NCBI GenBank assembly: GCA_947497585.1
Contig: CANMHG010000002.1
Location: forward strand, 186,001-250,000
Direction: 5' to 3'
Length of the DNA stretch: 64,000 bases
Source of the DNA: an uncultured Bacillaceae bacterium
GTDB lineage: Bacteria; Bacillota; Bacilli; Bacillales; Bacillaceae_L
Each line of letters starts with the position of its first letter. Position 1 is the stretch's first letter. This document shows, one piece after another, positions 31,237-39,648 of this stretch. Position numbers and translations under genes: made by a program. A model generated the notes under the pieces. It had not been told where the DNA came from and made no database searches. It saw nothing but the letters and a program-made list of their open reading frames with translations.

Positions 31237-32298
31237 TTAAAAACTACCAGTGTTGACTTTTTCAGGGCGTGTAACAGGTTCTGTTAACGTTTTTCCTTCA
31301 TCAGTCATCACTTCTGGATTACCTGCTACAGTAATTGCAACACTTTCAATCCCTGGTTGTTCAGTTAGAGTTAATACTAGGGAATTAATTACATGTCTAG
31401 AAATCATTTTTTCCTCGAAACTACCATAAATGTTTTCATTAAAGTCTAGTGTTACTTTTCCATTTTCATACGTAGCACTTAGAAGAGCTGCATCTGTTTG
31501 AAAATCACTTAATAAGCTTGAGTTATAGTCCGGTCCTTCAATTAATTCTTTAACAATAACAGCAATATTGTCGTCGTCAGTTTTTGATTTATCAATACGC
31601 TTTGTTACAGGTACATAATAGATGCCCTCTTGGTTCTCAGCTAGGAAGTATAATGTAATAGGTTTAGTATTTGTAATATCTACTACTTCACTGTTATCTA
31701 GGTTAATTCCAGCTGATCGGTTTAATCCATTCCCGATTGGAGTACCGTTTACAGGCATCTCATCTTGATCATGTCCATTTATACGAATTTTAACATTCTT
31801 TATGGAATCAAATTGAGTAAGAGTATACGTTATAGATTGTAAAATTCGTAACTCATCTTCTGGTTGATAGTTTGCAAACTCTTTAGAAAAGTCAACAATA
31901 ACCGTATTCCCATCCATATTTGTAGTTACTTGAGTATCTTGTGGTAAAACTGCTCTAAAACCATTAGGTAGCATCTCAGTAACAGGGCCACCTTCAACCA
32001 AGTATTCTAAAACCTGCTTAGCTACACCTTCTGATTTAGGAAGCTGAAAGGTTTGTGGAACTACCATTCCATTTTTATCTACTAGATAAAGCTCCCTCGT
32101 TACTGAATCAACTGATGCTTCGTCTCCCATATCAGTTCCACTCTCAGTAGTGTCTATATCTTCATTCGTATACGTCACATCTTGTGGTGGGTCAATTTCT
32201 TCTACAGCTGGTTCTCCTCCAAATAGTCCACACCCCGATAGTAATACTGATGAAGCAATAACTGTTGCTGCAATTTTAGACTTTGTTAAATCTCGCAT
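31237..32298 (-). CDS. gerM: Spore germination/sporulation lipoprotein GerM
   Basis: A 353-aa lipoprotein with a signal ending in LLSGC (Cys at ~23). It has two GerMN domains (roughly residues 85-195 and 230-340), each with a NGFRAVLPQDTQV or SDFQTDAAL-like start and ending in a SVAI/IRI strand. In B. subtilis GerM takes part in the mother-cell engulfment complex and in cortex formation. It precedes racE as in B. subtilis. GGGAGGG is placed before the ATG. Confidence 0.94.
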   Translation of the reverse strand: MRDLTKSKIAATVIASSVLLSGCGLFGGEPAVEEIDPPQDVTYTNEDIDTTESGTDMGDEASVDSVTRELYLVDKNGMVVPQTFQLPKSEGVAKQVLEYLVEGGPVTEMLPNGFRAVLPQDTQVTTNMDGNTVIVDFSKEFANYQPEDELRILQSITYTLTQFDSIKNVKIRINGHDQDEMPVNGTPIGNGLNRSAGINLDNSEVVDITNTKPITLYFLAENQEGIYYVPVTKRIDKSKTDDDNIAVIVKELIEGPDYNSSLLSDFQTDAALLSATYENGKVTLDFNENIYGSFEEKMISRHVINSLVLTLTEQPGIESVAITVAGNPEVMTDEGKTLTEPVTRPEKVNTGSF

Positions 32299-32410
32299 AC
32301 ATAATCCCTCCCATGGTGGTTTGTACTACTATGTATACGAGCTATTTTTCATTTTAGACCGACTTTTACTAAGAAATCTTCTTTCTCATATTTTTATTTC
32401 TATTAATATA

Positions 32411-32440
32411 AAAAACTCCAGTATCTAAAACTGGAGTTTA
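32411..32440 (-). terminator. Terminator of racE
   Basis: AAACTCCAG/CTGGAGTTT with a 9-nt loop and a T6 run on the minus strand; the stem overlaps the racE stop codon. Confidence 0.88.
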
Positions 32441-33232
32441 AATCTGAACTGTTTTTATATTTTCTATTGGTCGTTCAAGCCATTGTGACGCGATTTTTTG
32501 AAAAATCTCTTTTTCTCCTGTTGTTAAGAAGAGATGGCTTCTCTTGTTAGAACCCTTATTCAGTAATCCGTTGTAGTAAAGAATCGTACTTACTTCCCTA
32601 GCAGTCTCGTCACCGGAACATATTAGATTCACACTATTTCCGATAGCTTCTTGAATGGTAGGTCTCAACAATGGGTAATGTGTACATCCTAGAATCAGTG
32701 TATCCATCTTACTATTTTCAAAAGGAAGAAGAGATTCTTTCACAATCTGCATTGCCTTTTCATTATTGAATTCTCCACTTTCAACTAATGGAACAAAATT
32801 AGGGCAAGCTAAGCTTTCTACATTAATTTGGCTATTTATTGATTTAAGAGCCGTTTCGTATGCTCCACTATTTATTGTATTTATTGTCCCTATAACACCT
32901 ATGTTGTGATTTTTAGTAACTTTAAGTGCTGTTCTTGCTCCAGGGAATACAACTCCAATTACCGGTATATTTAATTCTGCTTGAATATCGTCCAAAACTA
33001 GAGCGGTTGCCGTATTACATGCAATGACTAATAATTTTATGTTGTAAGCAAGTACGTAATTTGTCATTTCCCAAGTAAACTGACTAACTTCTTTCTTAGG
33101 CCTTGGACCATACGGACACCTAGCAGTGTCGCCTAAGTAGATAATTTCTTCTTTAGGTAATTGACGCATAATTTCTTTTGCTACTGTAAGTCCACCGACC
33201 CCAGAATCGATAATTCCAATTGGTCTGTACAA
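32438..33232 (-). CDS. racE: Glutamate racemase
   Basis: It makes D-glutamate for peptidoglycan. The two catalytic cysteines are in [10 protein letters not shown] and [11 protein letters not shown]; the N-terminal [13 protein letters not shown] is the family start. It starts with TTG at 33232, with GAGG 8 nt upstream overlapping the ysmB stop region. The 264-aa length is normal. It is cotranscribed with ysmB. Confidence 0.95.
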   Translation of the reverse strand: MYRPIGIIDSGVGGLTVAKEIMRQLPKEEIIYLGDTARCPYGPRPKKEVSQFTWEMTNYVLAYNIKLLVIACNTATALVLDDIQAELNIPVIGVVFPGARTALKVTKNHNIGVIGTINTINSGAYETALKSINSQINVESLACPNFVPLVESGEFNNEKAMQIVKESLLPFENSKMDTLILGCTHYPLLRPTIQEAIGNSVNLICSGDETAREVSTILYYNGLLNKGSNKRSHLFLTTGEKEIFQKIASQWLERPIENIKTVQI

Positions 33233-33242
33233 AAAAATCGCC

Positions 33243-33701
33243 TCATTCTGCTTTCATTTCATGATGTAATTTAGCTAAACTTTTCTCCAAAACTAGTATC
33301 TCTTCTTTTGAAAAATCACCAAGTACTTCAGATAAGTAATTTTGTCGTTTTTGTATTACTTCCTCGATAATGCGCTCACCTTCATCAAGCAGATGGATCC
33401 TTACCACTCGGCGGTCATTAGGATCTTTAACACGCATAACTAGATGATTCTTTTCCATTCGATCAATTAAGTCTGTTGTTGTGCTGCATGCGAGAAACAT
33501 TTTATTGGAAAGCTCACCAATTGTCATATCGCCACCTTCAAAAAGCCATTGAAGTGCAACAAACTGAGGTGGAGTAATTGTATAATTACTAAGAATTTCT
33601 CGACCCTTTTGTTTAATGATAGCTGAGATATATCTTAACGACTTTTCTAAATCTGCAACTACCTGCTCTTCACTTACCGTTTGATGTCCTTGAATTGACA
33701 T
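33243..33701 (-). CDS. ysmB: MarR-family transcriptional regulator
   Basis: A winged-helix regulator with the MarR pattern: [26 protein letters not shown] recognition region and the wing [19 protein letters not shown] 33701 is chosen over the ATG two codons earlier, which would touch the GGGGG site directly. It lies between gerE and racE as in B. subtilis. A conserved Cys (FLACSTTTD) in the recognition helix could be redox-sensitive. Target genes are unknown. Confidence 0.9.
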   Translation of the reverse strand: MSIQGHQTVSEEQVVADLEKSLRYISAIIKQKGREILSNYTITPPQFVALQWLFEGGDMTIGELSNKMFLACSTTTDLIDRMEKNHLVMRVKDPNDRRVVRIHLLDEGERIIEEVIQKRQNYLSEVLGDFSKEEILVLEKSLAKLHHEMKAE

Positions 33702-33846
33702 AATCATCCCCCTTTATAGAATTTAACCACATTCTCTACTAATTTATTTTATTTTCTACTTTTTTCGTCAAAAATGCAAGTAACAATTAGATTACACACT
33801 TGTATTTAGTGAGTTCTACCAACAAACTTGAGGGGGGGTTCATTGT

Positions 33847-33890
33847 AAAAACAAATCAGCTACCTTACTTTTGTTGTAAGATAGCTGATT
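33847..33890 (-). terminator. Terminator of gerE
   Basis: AATCAGCTA.CTTAC pairs with GTAAG.TAGCTGATT (one mismatch) and is followed by TGTTTTTAC on the minus strand. Confidence 0.85.
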
Positions 33891-33894
33891 ATAC

Positions 33895-34119
33895 TTAAAG
33901 CTTAAGTTCGCCCATTCGAAGGAGCTCGACAACTGCTTGAGAGCGCCCCTTAACACCAAGCTTTTGCATCGCATTCGAAATGTGATTTCTAACCGTTTTT
34001 TCACTGATAAACAAATCACTGGCGATTTCTTTTGTTGTTTTGTCCTGAACTAATAGTTCAAAAACTTCTCTTTCTCTCTTTGTTAGTAGTGGCTTTGGTT
34101 GAAACTCATTCTCCTTCAA
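33895..34119 (-). CDS. gerE: Late mother-cell transcription factor GerE
   Basis: A 74-aa LuxR/FixJ-type DNA-binding protein that activates or represses late sigma-K coat genes. Nearly the whole protein is the helix-turn-helix: LTKREREVFELL, then TTKEIASDLFISEKTVRNHI. It starts with a TTG (AAGGAGGG upstream) and has exactly the B. subtilis length. A consensus sigma-K promoter lies 65-93 nt upstream. Confidence 0.97.
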   Translation of the reverse strand: MKENEFQPKPLLTKREREVFELLVQDKTTKEIASDLFISEKTVRNHISNAMQKLGVKGRSQAVVELLRMGELKL

Positions 34120-34183
34120 GTACTGTAACCCTCCTTGCCTTAGCCAGAGCTGAACTACCGGATGGGTATATATTTAGTCAACA

Positions 34184-34212
34184 TATACTATGAGGTAAAT
34201 GCGTTTCCTGTG
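34184..34212 (-). promoter_or_regulatory. Sigma-K promoter of gerE
   Basis: CACA (34209-34212), a 16-nt spacer and CATAGTATA (34184-34192) on the minus strand match the sigma-K consensus mACm-N16-CATAnnnTA at every defined position. gerE is a sigma-K gene in B. subtilis. Confidence 0.85.
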
Positions 34213-34251
34213 ACTGAAATTACGATATGTATTATTTTTAATCGCCTATTT

Positions 34252-34722
34252 TTATATAAAAATAAGTTCCTTTGATACATTTTCTATTACGTTTCTCATA
34301 TCAGTTGACCATGGTACGCCTCTACCCGTCTTCTTCGACATTTGAACAATTGTTCCTCTACCTATAAAGAAAGCATTTTTATGCTCATCAGCTCCCAAAT
34401 AATGAAGATCAATCGATGAATTGCCAATTTTATGAACCTTAACGTAGATGTCGATGACTTGATCAAAATAAACCTGCTTTACAAAATCACATTGAAGATC
34501 TGCTACAACAGGGATAACTTCGCTTGTTGGTTTGGACCATTCTTGCATAAAACCTAAGCTTTTAAAAAACTCGATTCGAGCTTCTTCAAAATAGATAAAA
34601 GGTATTGTGTTGTTCAGGTGTCCGAACATGTCTGTTTCTGAAAAACGGACTTTAACTTTATAACTAAATTCGAATGATTCTTTCCATGAGGATAAATCAT
34701 TAATATAAGGTATGTTTTTCAT
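34252..34722 (-). CDS. ysmA: Hotdog-fold acyl-CoA thioesterase-like protein YsmA
   Basis: A 156-aa single hotdog domain of the 4-hydroxybenzoyl-CoA thioesterase class. The active-site motif is RFSETDMFGHLNN (acidic residue and His-Asn). It probably hydrolyses an acyl-CoA; the substrate is unknown. It lies upstream of gerE as in B. subtilis. The TAGGAG site is about 9 nt from the ATG. Repeat copy 2 lies just upstream of it. Confidence 0.85.
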   Translation of the reverse strand: MKNIPYINDLSSWKESFEFSYKVKVRFSETDMFGHLNNTIPFIYFEEARIEFFKSLGFMQEWSKPTSEVIPVVADLQCDFVKQVYFDQVIDIYVKVHKIGNSSIDLHYLGADEHKNAFFIGRGTIVQMSKKTGRGVPWSTDMRNVIENVSKELIFI

Positions 34723-34756
34723 CCTAAGATGCTCCTAACTTTTGGTATTTAGTAAA

Positions 34757-34974
34757 GGCTCTTTTCTAAAAGAATGTTGTTTTAACATTGAATATTGACC
34801 GTTCCTTTGTGCTGCAGGCACTTGCTTTCCGCGGGGAGGGATTCGAGCCTCCTCGGCGCTTCGCACCTGTGGGGTCTCGAACTTCCCTCTACTTCCCGCA
34901 GGAGTCAAGTGCCTTCCGCTCCAATCCACTCTTGTTAAGTACATTTAAAAGCAACAAACTTTACGAAAAGAGCC
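34757..34974 (+). mobile_element. 218-bp non-autonomous element (MITE-like) with 8-bp target duplication
   Basis: The ends are inverted repeats: GGCTCTTTTC (34757-34766) against GAAAAGAGCC (34965-34974), extending imperfectly to about 27 bp (22 matches). The element is flanked by perfect direct repeats TTAGTAAA (34749-34756 and 34975-34982). The centre is branched palindrome copy 2. There is no transposase. GGCTCTTT ends with AT-rich 8-bp duplications are, from memory, typical of the ISL3 family. The insertion lies immediately beyond the sdh terminator. Confidence 0.85.
34797..34931 (+). repeat. Branched palindromic repeat, copy 2
   Basis: Almost identical to copy 1 over 135 bp, with the same nested stems (GGCACTTG/CAAGTGCC and TTCGAG/CTCGAA). 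It forms the core of the 218-bp element. Confidence 0.92.
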
Positions 34975-34980
34975 TTAGTA

Positions 34981-35012
34981 AAAAAGCCCCTTCAATAATA
35001 TGAAGAGGCTTT
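34981..35012 (-). terminator. Terminator of the sdhCAB operon
   Basis: AAAGCC.CTTCA / TGAAG.GGCTTT around an 8-nt loop, followed by TTTTTTACTAA on the minus strand; the last bases of that U-run are the target duplication of the adjacent mobile element. Confidence 0.85.
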
Positions 35013-35016
35013 AATA

Positions 35017-35778
35017 TTATGCTTGGTCACTTCCGAAGAAGTTTCGGAATGATTGGATTGTTGTATCTCTGTTTAGTGCTGCAATTGATGTCGTTAAAGG
35101 GATACCCTTTGGACAGGACTGCACACAGTTTTGTGAGTTACCACAGTTCGCAAGACCACCATCACCCATGATTGAATTCAGACGTTCTGCTTTATTCATT
35201 TCACCAGTTGGGTGAGCATTGAATAAACGAACTTGAGATAAAGGTGCAGGTCCAATGAAATCAGATTTACTATTTACATTCGGACAAGCCTCTAAACACA
35301 CACCACATGTCATACATTTTGAAAGCTCATATGCCCACTGACGCTTTGTTTCAGGCATACGTGGCCCAGGTCCTAGATCATAAGTTCCATCAATCGGAAT
35401 CCATGCTTTTACCTTTTTAAGAGAATCAAACATTCTCTTACGATCTACCTGTAAATCACGAACTACTGGGAATGTTCTCATTGGCTCAAGACGAATTGGT
35501 TGCTCTAGTTGATCAACAAGTGCAGTACAAGACTGACGTGGTTTACCATTGATAATCATCGAACAAGCACCACATACTTCCTCAAGACAGTTCATGTCCC
35601 AAGAGATTGGTACTGTTTGATTTCCTCTAGCATCAACCGGATTACGTCTAATCTCCATTAATGCTGAGATTACATTCATGTTCGGACGATATGGAATTTT
35701 AAATTCCTGTGTATAAGGGGCTGTTTCAGGACTATCTTGACGAGTAATAATAAAATGAACAATTTTGTTTTCACTCAT
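35017..35778 (-). CDS. sdhB: Succinate dehydrogenase iron-sulfur subunit
   Basis: It carries electrons from FAD to the cytochrome b subunit. The [2Fe-2S] ligands are in CLEEVCGACSMIINGKPRQ followed by SC. The ferredoxin-like clusters are CMTCGVCLEACP, CGNSQNC and CPKG. The 253-aa length is normal. It is the last gene of sdhCAB, 3 nt after sdhA, ahead of a strong terminator. Confidence 0.97.
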   Translation of the reverse strand: MSENKIVHFIITRQDSPETAPYTQEFKIPYRPNMNVISALMEIRRNPVDARGNQTVPISWDMNCLEEVCGACSMIINGKPRQSCTALVDQLEQPIRLEPMRTFPVVRDLQVDRKRMFDSLKKVKAWIPIDGTYDLGPGPRMPETKRQWAYELSKCMTCGVCLEACPNVNSKSDFIGPAPLSQVRLFNAHPTGEMNKAERLNSIMGDGGLANCGNSQNCVQSCPKGIPLTTSIAALNRDTTIQSFRNFFGSDQA

Positions 35779-35781
35779 GAT

Positions 35782-37542
35782 TTAGTTCTCCCCCTTTTTC
35801 TTAGAGTAATCACGCTTACGTGGCTGAATTAAAGATGTATCAACATCCGCATAGCTAAATTGTGGTGCAGACTTACTATCTTTAAATGAAGCCATTGTTG
35901 TTTTTAACCATTCTTCATCATTACGCTCTGTGAATTCTGGTTTATAATGTGCTCCACGACTTTCGTTACGGTTGTATGCACCAAGTGTTACTACACGAGA
36001 AAGATGAAGCATGTTTTCTAATTGACGTGTAAATACTGCACCCTGGTTGCTCCACTTAGCAGTATCATTAATATTGATTTTTCCAAAACGCTCAAGAAGC
36101 TCTTGGATTTTCTCATCTGTTTTTAATAACTTATCATTGTATCTAACAACAGTAACGTTATCTGTCATCCACTCACCAAGTTCTTTGTGTAAGACATATG
36201 CATTTTCGTTACCGTCCATGCTCATGATTGAATTCCACTTGTCTTCTTGTTCTTTAACATGACGGTCAAATACTGAAGAAGGAATTGCATCCGTACTCTT
36301 TTCTAATCCATTCATGTAACGGATTGCATTTGGACCAGCAACCATACCACCGTAGATAGCAGATAATAATGAGTTTGCTCCTAAACGGTTTGCACCGTGT
36401 TGAGAGTAATCACACTCACCAGCTGCAAAAAGTCCTGGGATATTCGTCATTTGGTCATAGTCAACCCATAATCCACCCATTGAATAGTGAACAGCAGGGA
36501 AAATTTTCATTGGTACTTTACGAGGATCATCACCCATGAATTTCTCATAGATTTCAATGATTCCACCAAGTTTAATATCAAGTTCTTTAGGATCTTTATG
36601 AGAAAGATCTAAATACACCATGTTTTCTCCGTTAATACCAGCTTTTAAATCTACACATACGTGGAAGATCTCACGAGTTGCGATATCACGCGGTACTAAG
36701 TTTCCGTAAGCAGGATATTTCTCTTCTAGGAAATACCATGGCTTTCCATCTTTATAAGTCCAAACACGTCCACCTTCACCACGAGCTGATTCACTCATCA
36801 AACGAAGCTTATCATCTCCAGGGATAGCTGTAGGGTGGATTTGAATAAACTCACCATTTGAATAGATTGCACCTTGTTGATATACGATAGATGCAGCAGA
36901 ACCAGTATTAATTACTGAGTTAGTTGATTTACCAAAGATAATTCCAGGTCCACCTGTTGCCATAATTACAGCATCAGCAGCAAAAGCCTTAATTTCCATT
37001 GTTGTTAAGTCCTGACCTGTAATACCTCGACAAATGCCCTCATCATCAATAATCGCACCTAAAAATTCCCATCCTTCATACTTCGTAACTAGTCCTGCCA
37101 CTTCATAACGACGAACTTGCTCATCTAAAGCATAAAGTAATTGTTGACCTGTTGTTGCACCAGCAAATGCTGTACGGTGATGCTGAGTTCCTCCAAAACG
37201 ACGGAAGTCAAGAAGTCCTTCTGGAGTTCTGTTAAACATTACACCCATACGGTCAAGTAAATGGATAATTCCTGGAGCCGCCTCTGTCATAGCTTTAACA
37301 GGTGGTTGGTTCGCTAAGAAATCTCCACCATAAACTGTATCATCAAAGTGCTCCCACGGGGAATCTCCTTCACCCTTCGTATTTACTGCTCCATTAATCC
37401 CACCTTGTGCACAAACAGAGTGAGAACGTTTTACCGGAACAAGTGAAAATAAATCTACTTGTACTCCTGCTTCAGCAGCTTTAATCGTTGCCATTAAGCC
37501 AGCTAAACCACCGCCGACTACGATAATTCTTCCTTTACCCAT
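35782..37542 (-). CDS. sdhA: Succinate dehydrogenase flavoprotein subunit
   Basis: It oxidises succinate to fumarate in the TCA cycle and respiratory chain. The FAD dinucleotide site is VVGGGLAGLMA at the N-terminus. The covalent FAD histidine is in RSHSVCAQGGINGA, and the substrate-binding HPTAIPG and RGEGGRVW are present. The 586-aa length fits the B. subtilis enzyme. GAGGGGTG before ATG. It is the middle gene of sdhCAB. Confidence 0.97.
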   Translation of the reverse strand: MGKGRIIVVGGGLAGLMATIKAAEAGVQVDLFSLVPVKRSHSVCAQGGINGAVNTKGEGDSPWEHFDDTVYGGDFLANQPPVKAMTEAAPGIIHLLDRMGVMFNRTPEGLLDFRRFGGTQHHRTAFAGATTGQQLLYALDEQVRRYEVAGLVTKYEGWEFLGAIIDDEGICRGITGQDLTTMEIKAFAADAVIMATGGPGIIFGKSTNSVINTGSAASIVYQQGAIYSNGEFIQIHPTAIPGDDKLRLMSESARGEGGRVWTYKDGKPWYFLEEKYPAYGNLVPRDIATREIFHVCVDLKAGINGENMVYLDLSHKDPKELDIKLGGIIEIYEKFMGDDPRKVPMKIFPAVHYSMGGLWVDYDQMTNIPGLFAAGECDYSQHGANRLGANSLLSAIYGGMVAGPNAIRYMNGLEKSTDAIPSSVFDRHVKEQEDKWNSIMSMDGNENAYVLHKELGEWMTDNVTVVRYNDKLLKTDEKIQELLERFGKININDTAKWSNQGAVFTRQLENMLHLSRVVTLGAYNRNESRGAHYKPEFTERNDEEWLKTTMASFKDSKSAPQFSYADVDTSLIQPRKRDYSKKKGEN

Positions 37543-37623
37543 AGTAACTCACCCCTCAAAAGTTATTACATACGCAATAACGAGCTTAAATCATTTATTC
37601 TAATAAACTTATAGTTTTTTAGT

Positions 37624-38232
37624 TTATACAAATGCAAAAATCGCACGTAATCCTACGAAAGATAGTGCTACGAAAATACCAAGTGTTACATAAGTAGAAA
37701 TTAATTGAGAACGCGGAGAAACTGTAATTCCCCAGCTTACACAGAATGACCACAAACCATTCGCGAAATGGAAAATTGTAGAAACAACACCCACAATATA
37801 GAATACTAGCATGAAAGGATTAGCTAGAATGTTTTCCATCATTTGAAAGTTAACTTCAGCACCTAATGCAGCTGCAATACGAGTTTCCCAAACATGCCAA
37901 ACGATAAAGATAAGTGTAATAATACCTGATACACGTTGTAATAAGAACATTTGGTTTCGGAAAAAACTATAATTGCTAACATTGTTTTTAGCTGTAAACG
38001 CAATGTAAAGTCCATACACAGCATGGAAGATAATTGGAATAAAGATAATTACAGCTTCTAATACATAACGAAAAGGAAGACTTTCCATAAAATGAGCAGC
38101 ATTGTTAAATGCCTCTACTCCCTTTGTCGCAAAATGATTCACAATTAAGTGTTGAATTAAGAATATACCAACTGGAACAACACCTAGAAGTGAATGGAGT
38201 CGACGATAAAAAAACTCACGATTTCCTCCCAT
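37624..38232 (-). CDS. sdhC: Succinate dehydrogenase cytochrome b558 subunit
   Basis: The membrane anchor that passes electrons to menaquinone. The 202-aa protein has five hydrophobic helices with conserved histidines for two haems (RRLHSLLG, LIQHLIVNHF, IFHAVYG, VWHVWETR, IFHFANG). It is the first gene of sdhCAB, 81 nt before sdhA, with AAGGGGG before ATG. A 200-nt leader and a strong promoter lie upstream. Confidence 0.95.
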   Translation of the reverse strand: MGGNREFFYRRLHSLLGVVPVGIFLIQHLIVNHFATKGVEAFNNAAHFMESLPFRYVLEAVIIFIPIIFHAVYGLYIAFTAKNNVSNYSFFRNQMFLLQRVSGIITLIFIVWHVWETRIAAALGAEVNFQMMENILANPFMLVFYIVGVVSTIFHFANGLWSFCVSWGITVSPRSQLISTYVTLGIFVALSFVGLRAIFAFV

Positions 38233-38327
38233 TAATTTACCCCCTTAAATTTTAGCACCATATCTTTATGGAACTCTTTGTTGCTGCTGTAAAGCATACA
38301 TTTTCACTTATATTATTAATTGATAAA

Positions 38328-38343
38328 ATGAAAACCCTTGCAA
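38328..38343 (+). promoter_or_regulatory. Candidate cre (CcpA) site in the sdh leader
   Basis: ATGAAAACCCTTGCAA matches the cre consensus WTGNAARCGNWWNCAW except for the central G. It lies about 90 nt downstream of the predicted sdh start, where CcpA would block elongation. Glucose repression of sdh is known in B. subtilis. Confidence 0.4.
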
Positions 38344-38436
38344 TAGATGTCAATATTCGTTCAACTCTTCAGAGATACGACAATAATTGACAATGCTATT
38401 GTAGATATTTCTTTATCAATATAATGTAACAAATAC

Positions 38437-38465
38437 ATTTTACTCTCATACAGAAGGAGCGTCAA
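38437..38465 (-). promoter_or_regulatory. Sigma-A promoter of sdhCAB
   Basis: TTGACG (38460-38465), a 17-nt spacer and TAAAAT (38437-38442). It implies a leader of about 195 nt before sdhC. The rest of the 38233-38608 gap shows no open frame or repeat. Confidence 0.7.
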
Positions 38466-38644
38466 GGAATCCTGTACACAAAATGTTCAAATTAAAACAA
38501 TTCAATTACCGTTATTACCAATTACTTACAACCTGATTTCATAATTTTAATTTAGAATCCTAATCAGTATTTATTCGACAAAAAAATTCATGTTTTTAAT
38601 CCACCCTCTTGTTATATAATAATTTAGAGAAAGAGGGGAATCGT

Positions 38645-39103
38645 GTGAGAAATACTAACTTGGATGTAAATAAGTCATTTTTTGATGAAAAACAAGTACC
38701 AAGCTTTGGTTATGAATTATTAAGAGAAGTTTTAATACCTGATCTACTCGGCAAAGATACTCCTCAGCTATTATATTGGGCTGGTAAAAATTTAGCTAGG
38801 AAGTATCCTTTAGACTCAATAGAGATGATTGTTGATTTTTTCAGTAAAGCTGGTTGGGGACAATTGACACTCGATAAGGATAAGAAAGAGGAACTCGAGT
38901 TCCATTTAACAGGTGATCTTGTTTCGAATCGTCTCTCTAGTAAAGAACCTTCCACTTTCCAACTCGAATCAGGCTTTTTGGCTCAACAAATCCAACACCA
39001 AAAAGGTCAATTATCGGAAGCATATGAACAACAGAAAAACAGGGCCTTAAAGGTCATATTTACAGTAAAAACAGACAAGAAGGACATTCTTAAACACATT
39101 TAA
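38645..39103 (+). CDS. yslB: DUF2507-type conserved protein YslB
   Basis: A 152-aa soluble protein of a small Firmicutes family, with the GYELLREVLIPDLLG start and MIVDFFSKAGWGQL centre. GTG 38645 is the start because GAGGGG lies 6 nt upstream; an in-frame TTG 12 codons earlier has no site. It is convergent with lysC and shares its terminator, the arrangement of B. subtilis. The molecular function is not known. Confidence 0.85.
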   Translation: MRNTNLDVNKSFFDEKQVPSFGYELLREVLIPDLLGKDTPQLLYWAGKNLARKYPLDSIEMIVDFFSKAGWGQLTLDKDKKEELEFHLTGDLVSNRLSSKEPSTFQLESGFLAQQIQHQKGQLSEAYEQQKNRALKVIFTVKTDKKDILKHI

Positions 39104-39106
39104 TGG

Positions 39107-39139
39107 AAAAGGTGCTACACGATTGTGTCGCACCTTTTC
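39107..39139. terminator. Bidirectional terminator of yslB and lysC
   Basis: AAAAGGTGC/GCACCTTTT plus ACAC/GTGT around a 4-nt loop, with U-runs on both strands, between convergent stop codons. Confidence 0.88.
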
Positions 39140-39144
39140 ATTTT

Positions 39145-39648
39145 CTAAATTGTAACCTCTGATTTGTCTGAAACTGATAAACTAAATGCCTCATGTAGGG
39201 CATCTACCGCCTTGACCATGTTCACCTGCTCAACTACGGTCGATACTTTGATTTCAGATGTACTTACCATTTTCACTTGAATTTCGTGATTTGCAAGCAC
39301 TTCAAACATTTCAGCTGCTACTCCAGGATTGGAAATCATTCCTGAACCAACAATAGAGACCTTGGCCAATCCACTTTCATGTTGAATTTCAGTAAACTTA
39401 AGCTCCTCACGATTATTATCTAATACATGTATAGTATCCTCTAAATCAGCTGTTTTAACTGAGAAAGAAATAGATGTTGTATTATCATTTGTTGTACTTT
39501 GAATGATAATGTCCACATTTAAACCATTCTGTGCTAATGTTGTAAAGATTTTAGATAGAGTCTTTAATTCATTAGGTAATCCACAAACTGTTACCCTTGT
39601 TACTTGATCTTCAAATGCAATACCTCTAACAATTAAGTTTTTTTCCAT
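39145..39648 (-). CDS. lysC: Aspartokinase II, beta subunit (internal start in lysC)
   Basis: The reading frame of lysC contains an ATG at 39648 with GAGGAGG 8 nt upstream, a perfect internal ribosome site. It would give a 167-aa protein starting MEKNLIVRGIAFEDQ, comprising the two ACT regulatory domains. B. subtilis LysC makes its beta subunit from the same place. In that enzyme the subunits form an alpha2-beta2 complex. Confidence 0.8.
   Translation of the reverse strand: MEKNLIVRGIAFEDQVTRVTVCGLPNELKTLSKIFTTLAQNGLNVDIIIQSTTNDNTTSISFSVKTADLEDTIHVLDNNREELKFTEIQHESGLAKVSIVGSGMISNPGVAAEMFEVLANHEIQVKMVSTSEIKVSTVVEQVNMVKAVDALHEAFSLSVSDKSEVTI

Noticed and set aside
32299..32410. Sigma-E promoter of gerM
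   Set aside because: CATAGTAG resembles a -10, but no matching -35 was found at the right distance.
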